Below, piece after piece: positions 11,265-20,499 of a stretch of 64,000 bases of DNA (position 1 is the first letter of the stretch; each line of letters opens with the position of its first letter). The stretch is from Trichobilharzia szidati (Eukaryota; Platyhelminthes; Trematoda; Strigeidida; Schistosomatidae). The DNA lies in NCBI GenBank assembly GCA_944472155.2, contig OX235279.1, positions 63,895,564 to 63,959,563 on the forward strand, read 5' to 3'. Under the pieces are notes generated by a model that was not told the origin of the DNA, ran no database searches, and was given only the letters and a program-made list of their open reading frames with translations. The position numbers and the translations under genes are program-made.

Positions 11265-11682
11265 GATGAAGTCTCACAGTGTTATACAATAATATTTACT
11301 GATGACGTTTCGAGCACAATTTATTGCTCATAATCAATATCACCCTGATATTTTTTTATTCTTTCACGTTCCCACTGGCTTCAGGCTAGAGGCTTGAAGT
11401 TTCTGTAGCAGTGTTTATTTTTACAGGATGGGGTTGCTAGCCTCATGCACAACCTTCCCTCTTTGCCAGTTCTAATATTGGCTTAGCGAGGTAAAGGAGT
11501 GCATCGGCCGGGGATCGAACCCCAGACCATAAGCACGGTCGGCGAGCATCTTAACCGCTGTGCCACCAACGCACTCACCTTGATATGATGATGAGCAATA
11601 AATCGTGCTTGAAACATAATCAATAAATATTACTGTATAACACTGTGAGACTTTATCAAAATAAATTTTACCCACAATGGAG
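11265..11682. mobile_element. PLE lineage C, copy C3: inverted pair of bare 3' ends
   Basis: Left arm 11265-11351 (minus sense) and right arm 11575-11682 (plus sense) are inverted copies of the lineage C 3' end, both carrying the TGTATAACACTGTG word and GAAAC or its mutated form. Without the SINE that separates them the two arms would meet in a nearly perfect palindrome (…GCTCATAATCA ATATCA / TGATATGATGATGAGC…). No coding body remains. This is the extreme form of the head-to-head arrangement seen at 0.26-1.26 and 54.2-55.5 kb. Confidence 0.7.
11340..11586 (-). mobile_element. tRNA-headed SINE (family 3) with RTE 5'-UTR-like body and target-site duplication
   Basis: The element (11352-11574) is flanked by TCACCCTGATAT (11340-11351) and TCACCTTGATAT (11575-11586), a 12-base duplication with one mismatch. 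On the minus strand it begins with a well-kept tRNA-like head: box A-like GGCACAGCGGTTAAGATG and box B GGTTCGATCCC inside a paired GGGGTTCGATCCCC T-arm. The body then carries CTAGCAACCCCATCC and ACAGAAACTTCAA, which resemble CTAGCAACCCCACACC and AGAGAAACTTCAA in the 5' untranslated part of the full RTE at 59.4-59.6 kb. The tail is A-rich (AATAAAAAAA). I infer a tRNA plus RTE-leader chimera. It is not a functional tRNA gene, since the head runs straight into the body. Confidence 0.7.
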
Positions 11683-11689
11683 AAAAATT

Positions 11690-12150
11690 TCACCTGCAAA
11701 GGTTTTCCTAAATGTAGAGAATAGACGGTTACCTGATATTTATGAGGATGAGACTCCACCGAATTCCATGCTCAGATACAGAAATTCTCAGAGACTTAAA
11801 GTGTGTTTGGTTTGTTGGTGTCTGCTTCACAAATTTTTTGAAGAAGCGTTTAAGGTAGTTATTTTTAATGAAAACCTCTTTTAGAGAGTTTAGCTTCTCC
11901 TTCATGATATCAAGACTGTGGCTTTGTAATTCACTGAGTGGAACATGTTCCATATTGTAGAGTTTTTCATTTTACCGTACCATGTAAGCTTCCTGTGGAT
12001 GCTTTATATTCGTGTCTTGTAAGTTAAACTCCGAGAAAGAATATTTCTGTCCTAGTTGCCCCCCGAATCGCATTGCAGGGTGATTGCCTTAGAAAAAAAT
12101 CAAGAACATCTAAATTTTCTTTATTACTGGAGAATGTAAAACCACGTGTC
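11690..12150 (-). pseudogene. possible PLE fragment of another lineage
   Basis: The minus strand shows, in changing frames, RGFTFSSNKENLDVLDFF near 12110-12150, SIHRKLTWYGKMKN near 11990, and LKEVFIKNNYLKRFF near 11900-11850. These resemble, in order, the PLE stretch ending in FLDV, the RKPTW/G segment and the NNGYPKRF segment that follow the catalytic box in the copies at 3.2-3.4 and 25.6-25.9 kb. The spacing is about right, but similarity is weak and every frame is interrupted. It abuts the inverted lineage C ends. A chance resemblance is possible. Confidence 0.35.
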
Positions 12151-14050
12151 TGTTGTACAACCCAATTTTGTTAATCATTCTTCTTTGGACACAAGGAACT
12201 CTGTAGCCACAGGACCTAGTGATGAGCTCATGGTATTATCATTCTTTTGCCCATATATGACATTGTTAAAATAGAATTTTACATTCAAAGTGCATCTCAA
12301 CAGTAGTATCATCCGTATCATTTGCATCAATTGTAGTAACTCGTACAATATCAATCATTTATTTAGAAATAAGATGAAATCTACTTCTGTCCCATCAGTG
12401 ACTTTCTGGTATAATAGGTTACGGCTTTACAAATTTTAATTTAATTAGCGCTTTCAATTAACACTGAAGATCTTGATTTCTCATTCTTTGTCATGAAAAC
12501 GTTGGATCAAGTAAGGAAACTAATACAAATTCAGTTCTTTTCAAATTGAACTCGTATTTAAATAATCATAGTGTCAGCAGGTAAGAAAAAACATTGATCT
12601 AGTTTGAAGACAGATGCTGAAAGTCAGTTAAACACAATATTTAAATGGCAACAAGTCAACAAGACCTAACAACGAAACAGTAGCTAATATCAGAAAGAAG
12701 GCCATCAGCAATGAACACAAACCACAAATTCACACCCATAGGGCTTTAGAGAAAAAGGGAGTACACCTTACATCTTCAATGAAAGTGTTTTACAAATACC
12801 CAAGTAAGTTTGCCGGGTTAAGATAGATCTAATCAAAGTGAGAACTTGAGACACAAACTTTTACTATCATAGGAACTTTATTTTAATGATGACTATTTTT
12901 TTCAAGTTACAACTGATCCTCAGCGGTGTGAAATCTGTGGAGGCTGTGGATACTTCTTCCCTACAAGCACTAACAAGTACCGGATCTATATTCATTGTTT
13001 CCTGTCGATAGCCTCTAACCACTTAACATTAGTTGGAGTTACCTCACAGTTTGAAAATCATCGTAATAGGGCATTTTGATGCATTCTCAGTTGAAATAAA
13101 CTAATTCTTTCGGGGGCCAGTTTTTCATTCTGATACCAATGAGTACACTACCACAATGAGAACCAGCAATCGTGAAACTTGTTTTCCTTGAAGTTAAAAA
13201 ACCTTGGATTTTGAATATGCATAAGAATAATGTTTTCCTTTATAATCGTAGATGCCTAAAATAAATGGAGGTTACTTTTAACTCGAAAAAATTATTTGGA
13301 AGAACTGTTTTTCTTTTAAATCTGTCATGAGGCAATAAAATTCAGACACAAAAAGAAGCAAAACCATAAGATAAACACATCCATCAGTTCACTGGGCGAT
13401 ATATTCTTGTTGTGCTTTCTTTTTTGTCTCATTTTCAAAATTATGCAGTTGGAAGGTAAGAATCTCCCGTTGGTTAAAAATGCTAATAATGGATGAAAGT
13501 CATCAAAATATTTGCACGAGTCAAAGTAGGCAATACTGATGACACAATAGGGCAGGCTGGTAGTCAATAGAATAAACGATGGATTAAAATTTTGGAGTAT
13601 AAATGATTTTAATAATAGTTTGTCATTTTGACACATGTGCGTGATTTTAATATCGTCGTTTTAAATGTTATATTTTATTTTAGAACAATAGTTTTATGCA
13701 ACAAAATTTGAGACAAAAGACAAATGTGACACTTTACATATACTTATGTTTGCAAAAATGATCAGAAACATTCTAATGTGGATGAATATTCCGAACTATT
13801 TTATCCTTAGAATATATAATGAATTTAGACTAAGTCACGTCATGTATATTTGTCTCGTTTGGACATTGCTGTTTCATGGTGTGATCAACCTTATACTGGT
13901 GACAATAAGGCTGATGGGTACTACTAAACCCACGATAGCGATAACTAAGACATGGAAATTAGAGAGTATTTCAGTTGTCTAACACACCACTTTTGGCATA
14001 CAATTAGTATTTTTCCGCTAAGTCAAGATTTATTTTATTAAAAAATGAAA
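12151..14050. other. AT-rich stretch, no supported gene
   Basis: Two frames stand out by length only: 13325-13636 (minus, 103 codons) and 13746-13982 (plus, 78 codons). Both are rich in Phe, Leu, Ile and Asn as expected of AT-rich noise and show no motif I know. No repeat family recognised. Confidence 0.45.
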
Positions 14051-14305
14051 CAATTTGTGAAAGTGATCGCGCTATGTCGTGAATTGGCAGAAACTGGAAT
14101 TCATGGGCCATCGGATCAGACCCAGCGTCTTAATCGTCTACGAGCTCGCCTTGTAACCAGAAGGTCCTGGGTTCGAATCCCGGTGGGTGCGTACTGATGA
14201 AGAGTCCCAAACTAGGACGAAACAGTTGTCCAGTACTCCCATGTTTTCCAATGGTTCTCTAACTGATATCAGCTCGTGATGAAATCCTCCAACCAATTTG
14301 TGAAA
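14051..14305 (+). mobile_element. hammerhead-SINE (Sm-alpha-like) with perfect 12-bp target-site duplication
   Basis: CAATTTGTGAAA occurs at 14051-14062 and again at 14294-14305, so the element is 14063-14293 (231 bases). From 14118 it has a tRNA-like head ending in box B GGTTCGAATCCC within a TGGGTTCGAATCCCGG arm. The anticodon-loop-like CTTGTAA suggests, weakly, a tRNA-Thr(UGU) ancestor. The head runs directly into a hammerhead-like motif (14191-14236) and a 3' body with TTTTCCAATGGTTCTCTAAC and CTCGTGATGAAATCC. The order tRNA-like promoter then hammerhead matches the schistosome Sm-alpha family. About 55 bases at its 5' end (14063-14117) are absent from the copy at 18.97 kb. The perfect duplication marks this as one of the younger insertions in the window. 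Confidence 0.85.
14191..14236 (+). ncRNA. hammerhead-like RNA motif in SINE
   Basis: Register favoured by stem I: GUACUG (14191-14196) pairs with CAGUAC (14231-14236). The core is AUGAAGA (14197-14203), stem II GUCC/GGAC (14204-14207 with 14215-14218) has a 7-base loop, GAAA follows at 14219-14222, then a minimal stem III ACA/UGU, and the expected cleavage site is after GUC at 14230. Everything fits the family except core position C3, which is A. In known hammerheads C3 pairs with G8 and its loss abolishes cleavage. A second register uses the perfect CUGAUGA at 14194-14200 but leaves AGA unpaired before stem II and weakens stem I. The variant is shared by the copies at 19.05 and 47.09 kb. I infer reduced or no self-cleavage. 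Confidence 0.6.
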
Positions 14306-15029
14306 CTGCCTGAAACTTTTACTTGAGAATTTCTAAGAAAATTCTTGAAGAGTTTCAAAAAGCCCAGGTTATATTTTAGTAAGAAATAAATAGGCTAATA
14401 ATATTCCTTAATACTTGAAATGATACTAAAAAGTGTCTTTGAAATTTGATACAATTATGAAAAATCAAATTAGTTGTTTACAAAGTACTAATTCCCTGAT
14501 GGAATTTCATAATAATAAGTGATCTTCTTCACACAGTGTTCTGGTGTTACGGTGGTAAGTTTATTTCTGCAGTTAAGACAACTCCAACTCATAATTACCA
14601 GTTGCATACATCAGATTGTATATAAATATTTCCGAAAGAATTCATGGGGAGATTTGCTGAGAAGTTGTGCAATTTTTAAGCACCTATCCGTTTAACTGAA
14701 TAACTAGAAATGATGCACACCTTATAAGTGATTTAGTCTTGTGAGCTAGATCCACTCCACTCTAGCTAAACGGCCTCCAACCCTTAAATAACTTCAATCC
14801 ATCTAATAACCAATTCTTATGGATAGAAGAGTTGATCTATTTTAAAAAATCAGTTTAAAGTACATATCTTGGAAATTTCTGTTAATTTTTAGTCCTCTTG
14901 TATTTTTGCTAGCCGCAAACTATTGTCTTCAACGGTTTTCTACTCACATTTAAAAGTTTATTTTAAGTAGTTCGTTGCATAAAATATGTGGTTTTAAATA
15001 AAACAGTTGGAAAAGGATGAATTCAGTGC
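14306..15029. other. AT-rich stretch, nothing recognised
   Basis: No frame of 60 codons and no repeat family seen between the SINE and the PLE lineage A copy. Confidence 0.5.
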
Positions 15030-15990
15030 ATCTCCCAATTCCCATTTACGCATTTAGAAAAAAAAACATATTCAGTGATGAAATGTATTCCTATTCAATC
15101 ACTTCCCCATCATCCACGCTACATCAATATATAGCTGCTTTTTCTTTTAACTTCATAATGTTTCACCAGTCAAGTGGTTAATTTAGTTAATCAGTTTTAG
15201 GTATAGCGCGGAGGAGGAGAAATCAAGAGATTGACAGTCATCAAAACAACTAACTAATAGATGCTTGTAACAAAATGTCCAAGTTATGAAGGAGGGGTGA
15301 ACATTAATTACGAAATTCAAGAGAAGTAGATTCTTTGGCGGAAGCAACAAGTTATTACACAATCAAGAAACTTGTAAATTAGCAATGATGACTAAGAAGA
15401 ATAGGATGACTCAGAAAAAGTGCGTAGAAGGCGAACGAGCTAATAGAATTATCTAGAATTGTAAAAATTAACAAAGTCAAAGGATCGTAACAAGAGGAGG
15501 GGAAAACTCGTTTCCAAAGACTAGTTACATATTATGTAGTTGGTCATGGCCATGAAAGGAGCTCTAAAAATTTCCTCTGAACACAGATTTGGCTTGTTCA
15601 GATGAATTCCGATTGTCTCTGCTGTATGTAAGAGTCGTACTCGAAAACCCTGTGATAGGTTGGTTGGTATAAGATAGATAACTTTGAAAGCTTTGTTAGA
15701 GTCGATTTGATGTCCAGTATGGACGAGATGAGCTGGTATTGAGCTGTGTATAGCTTTATTTGGACCGTTGCGAAACCAAGATGGGAGGTGTTTTGAAATC
15801 CCCCAACGAACTTAAGTGGTCGTACACCCTATTTAACTTGATTTCACTCCCGTTTATACTTAAAACTGGTTAACTAAAATAATCACTTGATCGGTAAAGT
15901 ATTTTCATGCAGAAAACTATACATTAGTGTAGAGTCGGTGATGAGAAAGTAACTGAAGAGGAATATTCTTCTTCGCTCAATCTGTTGTTT
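15030..15990 (-). mobile_element. PLE lineage A, copy A2 with inverted partial 3' end
   Basis: On the minus strand the order is: an inverted piece of the lineage A 3' region (15990-15843), a fragment of endonuclease coding sequence (15842-15521), then the 3' region in normal orientation (15520-15030). The inverted piece carries AAACTGGTTAACTAAA and GTGTAGAGTCGGTGATG, matching 9045-9140 of the palindrome. The normal-orientation part matches 1.9-2.57 kb but lacks the SINE. The junction near 15842 is abrupt, with no spacer. Confidence 0.7.
15521..15842 (-). pseudogene. PLE lineage A GIY-YIG endonuclease, C-terminal fragment
   Basis: About 105 codons of the endonuclease C-terminus, better kept than in copy A1. 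The first codons read IGCTTT with a stop where the core tyrosine is expected, corresponding to YIGRTT of the GIY-YIG motif, and a second stop follows. From there the frame is open: RWGISKHLPSWFRNG, HLVHTGHQIDSN and HLNKPNLCSEE, ending with MAMTNYIICN and a TAG at 15521-15523. Copy A1 has the same final sequence, so this is the family's true C-terminus. The fragment begins inside the nuclease core and has no start codon. Confidence 0.7.
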
Positions 15991-16654
15991 TTCAATTTAT
16001 TTCACATGGTTTCCATGAGGTGCACAAAATCTGAGTGACAAAATGCACAAGTAGTCACTGTTACTAAATTTTGACATACTTTAAATGAGTAACCAGTCCA
16101 TTATTTATTAGTAGAATAACACACTGAAAATGAAGATGTTGAGAAAAATGTGCAGGAACTTAATTGTAAAATTCTAATCAAGGTAGAGATATTCTCGTGA
16201 TATATCCCTGGGTTTAAACGAGAATTCAAACGGAAAGTGGAGGTGGCTACGTAATCAAACCTAGGGCTAACCAAAAGTCGATCCCATGGCTTCATTCAAG
16301 TTTATTAAGTTAACCAATTGCATGAAATATGCTTTCCCAATATCGTGAAGATAGGGCAGTAAAAGTTTACTGAAACCCGCCTACAGATGAAGCAAATTTC
16401 AGTTTATCAAAATCTGCAAGTAATTAACAACCTGACAATGCAATCTGTACTCACAGCTTTCGTACTTCTACGATGAAATTCAAATACGTTTTACCATTTC
16501 TACAAAAAAAATGTTTCATCATAGATACAACTCATTATCAACATAATGCCCAGTAGTGTCTAGGTATTACGCAAATTTCAGCAATCAACTATTTCTCATT
16601 TGAATTTTCTGTTATTATCGCCCATGATTTAATAATGAAATCTGAAGGGAATGT
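15991..16654. other. AT-rich stretch, nothing recognised
   Basis: A 64-codon minus frame at 16101-16295 has no motif. No repeat seen. Confidence 0.5.
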
Positions 16655-17330
16655 AATTATAACATACTTACTTTACTTCGGCTATCTCCTACGGAAGGAT
16701 GAGCCGGCTTCATGAACATCTCGAATCATCGCTGCCCAGGCGCGGCGATCTGTTGCAAGGTTTTGCGACAAGGTAAGAGAGTTCATGAAGTTTCATGGGA
16801 ATTTGGTACGAGTGATGTCCCCAGAATCGCTCGGCCTTTTGTTTGAGAGTGCAGCTCTAGCCTTTACACAACCAAGTGTGACCTACAAGGCAGTAGGAGT
16901 GGAGTAGGGAGTCCACTATCCATTGGCAGCCGGTGACCGAAGTTCGGTTCATACGCCTTTTTGAATGGGGCCAGACATCCAGGACATCCAACAAGCCCTT
17001 TGTCCATACGTCTGCCGGTGAGCTCCAGTGAGCTTCATACGCCAGTCGTTGGAGGTTTGGAATCAGGGTTTAGCCATCTCCCCTAGACTGTCATCCAATG
17101 GACAGTCAACCCGGTGAAGAGCGCCGGGCATCCGCTTTCGCCCTCTCACTTTGGTGAAAAAAAGACACCTCCGCCACGTGAAGGCAGTGAGTAGGACTTC
17201 CTCAGGAGAGGCTATGTAAGACGCCCGGTCATATGGGAGCATTTCAAGAGGTGTGCGGAGGGGTGGCCAACCCGCAGCGCAAGGCACCCACTCCCGACCA
17301 TCCTGAGGCTTTGAAGGCAATTATAACATA
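16655..17330 (-). mobile_element. GC-rich 652-bp retroelement insertion with perfect 12-bp target-site duplication
   Basis: AATTATAACATA occurs at 16655-16666 and 17319-17330, bounding an insert of 652 bases (16667-17318) whose base composition is far richer in G and C than its flanks. On the minus strand its 3' end is CGAAGTAAAGTAAG, an AGTA-type tail, so it looks like a reverse-transcribed element in minus orientation. Just before that tail, NLATDRRAWAAMIRDV (about 16780-16733) resembles the final residues of some schistosome non-LTR ORF2 proteins, which end with an Ala-x-Arg/Trp-containing segment. I could not assign a family. It may be a 5'-truncated LINE or a non-autonomous derivative. 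Confidence 0.65.
17063..17318 (-). CDS. open frame inside the GC-rich insertion, unknown
   Basis: About 85 codons stay open from the element's 5' edge to a stop at 17063. The first codon inside the element is CCT and a TAA lies in the duplicated target just upstream, so no ATG begins the frame; the first internal Met is near 17232. The product is rich in Arg, Pro, Leu and Trp (for example GWPPLRTPLEML and FTKVRGRKRMPGAL) and I recognise no domain. The lack of stops in an otherwise decayed landscape, together with the perfect duplication, suggests the insertion is recent. The frame is probably the remaining part of a longer transposon frame, or simply open because the element is GC-rich. Confidence 0.3.
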
Positions 17331-18952
17331 AACAATAATTAAATTATAATAGTAGCCTTATTCATCATAACCTTTAGGTAAGATTATTTTACTACAAATA
17401 AATTCTGAAATAACTTTTAATTGAATGTACTTTGTACCTGGCAATTCGAAAAAGTAATTAGTAGTATATATTGTTCAGTGGACGATATCTCACTACATTC
17501 TATTGCTTATAAGCGTGTTAATGTATACCTTTCGGATTTTGATGTTTGTACTTCCACTGAGTTTTACATTTGGATTTTATAACCTCTCATATGTTACAAA
17601 GAAAGTTGTGTTTATCTGTCACCATATCACCTGGTTTTGTCATTGGCAGGAAATAGAAAAGCCTTCTTTATCAGTGTGTCTGGTTCTAAATTTAGCAACA
17701 CTTCTATGAGCTGATACCTCAACAGACAGGAAATGTTATCTTCCTACTGTATTTTCCTAGTGGTCACCGCATAGAAAATGAAAGATGAAAAATCATCTCC
17801 TTCAGCCTGAAAAGTGTATCTTTGAATTACTTGGTAGGTTTAAAAGCCTTAATTATTTCAGTAGCATTGGGAAATATGTGGATTCTTCTAAGTCTTCCGT
17901 CATCTACCGTATCAATATTACTCACTACACAAAATACATTGAAAGCCAATTTAAAGAAAAGTTATTATTGATCTCAAACATCCAGAGCCATGTAACTTAT
18001 ATATTTTCCGCGATGCTGTAAACATATGAATAGAAAAGGAGAAAACTGTCTTTTTAACTAATGAAAACACATGTGATATTGAAAATATATGATGCATGTG
18101 AAAACATTTATAGGGAAATATACCCAGTGTTAGTATTCATCCTTATTTGGATTTGTTAAAAACTGGAAGGAAAATCCCATTCATTATGAATCGCCTTAAT
18201 CATTAAATGCAGATTAGATGTATATGTGGTAATGTCTGAGATACACAAGTAACAGTATTTTTAAAGTTATCCAAGGTTACGCTAAATGGTTAGCAAAATT
18301 AGTATACGTGTATTTAAGATTCTTTATCGGAATAAGGTGATTCATCATTTTTCTGCTTCTTGTAGCAACTGTATTGTGATTCAACAGCTTGAACAGAATC
18401 GCGAATGTTTTCTTTATATATAGTCCGTAGACTGGACACCAGAGATTTCATGCTCTAGTTTTTGTCTTGCCTCAATGCAAAGTCTCTAGAAATCTACTTT
18501 TGTCTATGCGTTTCCATTCCCTTTGATTATCATTATCACACACAGTGAATACAATTACTGGTTAGCAGTCAAATAAAAGATGGTGTGTCATGTTCTCATC
18601 GTTTCATCATTAACGTTTAGAATTTTCGAGAGTAAAATGCACGAAAATCCCCGAGTAGCTGTGATCACAACATTTGCTTTTAGTTTCGCAAATGATTTTC
18701 TTCATTGTTACTTCTGAAGTAATTTTTGCAACCCATGTACAAATACAGGCCTAATCCTTGATAATCAGTCAACTAGTCTGCTAGCCAACCTAAAGTGCAC
18801 CTTAGTATCAAATAAAAATGCCATTAATATTCAATAAAAAAAAATCAGACACAATTAACACCGTTTCATATTTAGTGTCCAATACTGATATGATGTTATT
18901 GCTGCGGGTTTAATCAAAAATCGTTTCTATCCTAATTTGCTCCCACATTAAA
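17331..18952. other. AT-rich stretch, no supported gene
   Basis: Plus-strand frames at 17503-17709 and 17785-18021 (68 and 78 codons) are hydrophobic and motif-free. I see nothing else. Confidence 0.45.
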
Positions 18953-19187
18953 CGATACTGTCACTTCAAGTGTTGGTTTGTAGGGATTTGATTGGTTACA
19001 GGATTTTCATCATGAGCTGACATTAGTCAGAGAACCATTGGAAAACCTGGGAGTACTGGACAGCTGTTTCGTCCTAGATTGAGACTCTTCATCGGTACGC
19101 ACCCACCGGGATTCGAACCCAGGACCTTCTGGTTACAAGGCGAGCTCGTATACTATTGAGCCACTGGGACCCGATACTGTCACTTCA
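18953..19187 (-). mobile_element. hammerhead-SINE (Sm-alpha-like) with perfect 16-bp target-site duplication
   Basis: CGATACTGTCACTTCA at 18953-18968 is repeated at 19172-19187, giving an element of 203 bases (18969-19171) in minus orientation. Its 5' end is the tRNA-like head starting GGGTCCCAGTGGCTCAATAG, with box B GGTTCGAATCCC. The hammerhead-like motif follows (19098-19053), then the body and a 3' end running to CCAATCAAATCCCTACAAAC. Because the duplication directly abuts the head, this copy defines the family's 5' end as the tRNA-like start; the copy at 14.06 kb carries about 55 extra 5' bases. Confidence 0.88.
19053..19098 (-). ncRNA. hammerhead-like RNA motif in SINE
   Basis: On the minus strand stem I is GUACCG against CAGUAC (one mismatch), the core is AUGAAGA, stem II GUCU/GGAC, then GAAA, stem III ACA/UGU around GC, and GUC before the expected cleavage site. 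As in the 14.19-kb copy, the C3 position is A while all other core bases match. Confidence 0.55.
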
Positions 19188-20099
19188 TATACAAACAGTT
19201 AAGTGAATATATATGGAGCATTAAATTTGTTTCGTTGTTGAGAGAAGTGTTAATTGTGTTGAAGTATTGGTAAGGAGGACCTTAATAATACAGAAGCTGA
19301 GTTTAAAAATTGGAAGTTATATCAAACTTTGCTGTGATGCATAAAGCTGTATGATTGTTGTTCCCAGACTCATTTATTTGCATCCAGAAGGAATGACAGG
19401 ATAATTTATGGTTTCGAGTGTTTTACTCTCATGTTAACGTAGATACGTACAAATAAATATAAAGTCTTACGTTTAAAATAGTTGAGAAATTCATCATATC
19501 AGCATGTCAGTTGTCAATAAGCTTTATGTGAATCAAGCTTTGAGAGATAAACACTTTGGTATAGGACAAAGGTGAGGTGAGAAATTATTTAATACGGCGT
19601 GACAGGTTGCTTATTGTCGTAACATTGGTATCATATACAAAACTCCGTATTTTCATGATTAAAAGTATAAAGCTTGGAGTGTTGATATAAAACCTCCCTA
19701 AAAGTAGATACCTAATTTGTTGGGAAATAAACAGAATATACAGTACTTTTCCTTATAAATAGACAACAATTTTGTTCGCGTTGAAAGATTTTGCCAATTT
19801 TTTCTGAAAAGTTGAAACAGACTAAAATGAAGCTGGCATGAGAAAATAAATAAGACTGAAACCTTACTGATATGTGAACACATCTAATATAGAGCAATAA
19901 AGGGACTAACTATTGTTATTTCAGTGATCCAGAGACTGATAAAACTCTAACTGTGACTCCTTATTTTTTACAGTTGCTTATATTTATCACTGCCTACAAC
20001 TGTTAACCTAAGGAAGACTCATTGAGAAAAAACCACTTCAAGTGAAAATGAGGGAGAAGCACTAAATGTCTTCCACTGAAATTTTGAGCAATGCTCATG
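19188..20099. other. AT-rich stretch, nothing recognised
   Basis: Two overlapping minus frames of 61 codons at 19698-19897 are AT-rich noise. No repeat or RNA gene seen. Confidence 0.45.
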
Positions 20100-20430
20100 A
20101 GTTCTGAGTTTTTAGAAATATGAACACTCATTTAAAAATGTGAAGCGCACTCTGCCAGCGAGTTATTAGCACATCCAAAAATGGCAAGAAGTCGTTATTT
20201 GCTTCCACGTATGTTAAGGACATATTATCTGTTTTGTACTGAATTTATCCAGTTCAGAATTTCCGTGGCATCTGTCGGTTCGTCACAAATGACTCCAAGA
20301 ATATCCACATACCTCCGCTTATTCAGTCGGCTCCCAAAAGGGATGTTTACAGATCCTTTTCCCTTAACCCATTTTCTCACCTCACTTTCCTCTGTTGCCT
20401 TCTAAATAAATATATGTGACGATTACGTGT
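20100..20430 (-). pseudogene. PLE reverse transcriptase palm fragment, separate lineage
   Basis: On the minus strand one frame reads KRRYVDILGVICDEPTDATE (about 20325-20270), and after a frame change another reads LTYVEANNDFLPFLDVLITR (20219-20159). In PLE reverse transcriptases the catalytic YVDD box is followed about 40 residues later by a segment of the form FLDV plus a basic residue, as at 3.5-3.4 and 25.85 kb. Order and spacing fit. The box has become YVDI, apparently losing one catalytic aspartate through a codon deletion. Sequence on both sides is not recognisable. This differs enough from lineages A, B and C to count as another family. Confidence 0.6.
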
Positions 20431-20499
20431 ATGATCAGAATGTCCAAAATGTGTGGCGCAAATACGTTACATATATCAGATAAACTACTTACTGTTTTG

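Noticed and set aside
11500..11574. tRNA gene on the minus strand
   Set aside because: Lies inside a target-site-duplicated SINE; the anticodon arm is not convincing.
13325..13636. 103-codon minus-strand frame
   Set aside because: Low-complexity Phe/Leu/Ile/Asn content without motifs; likely chance.
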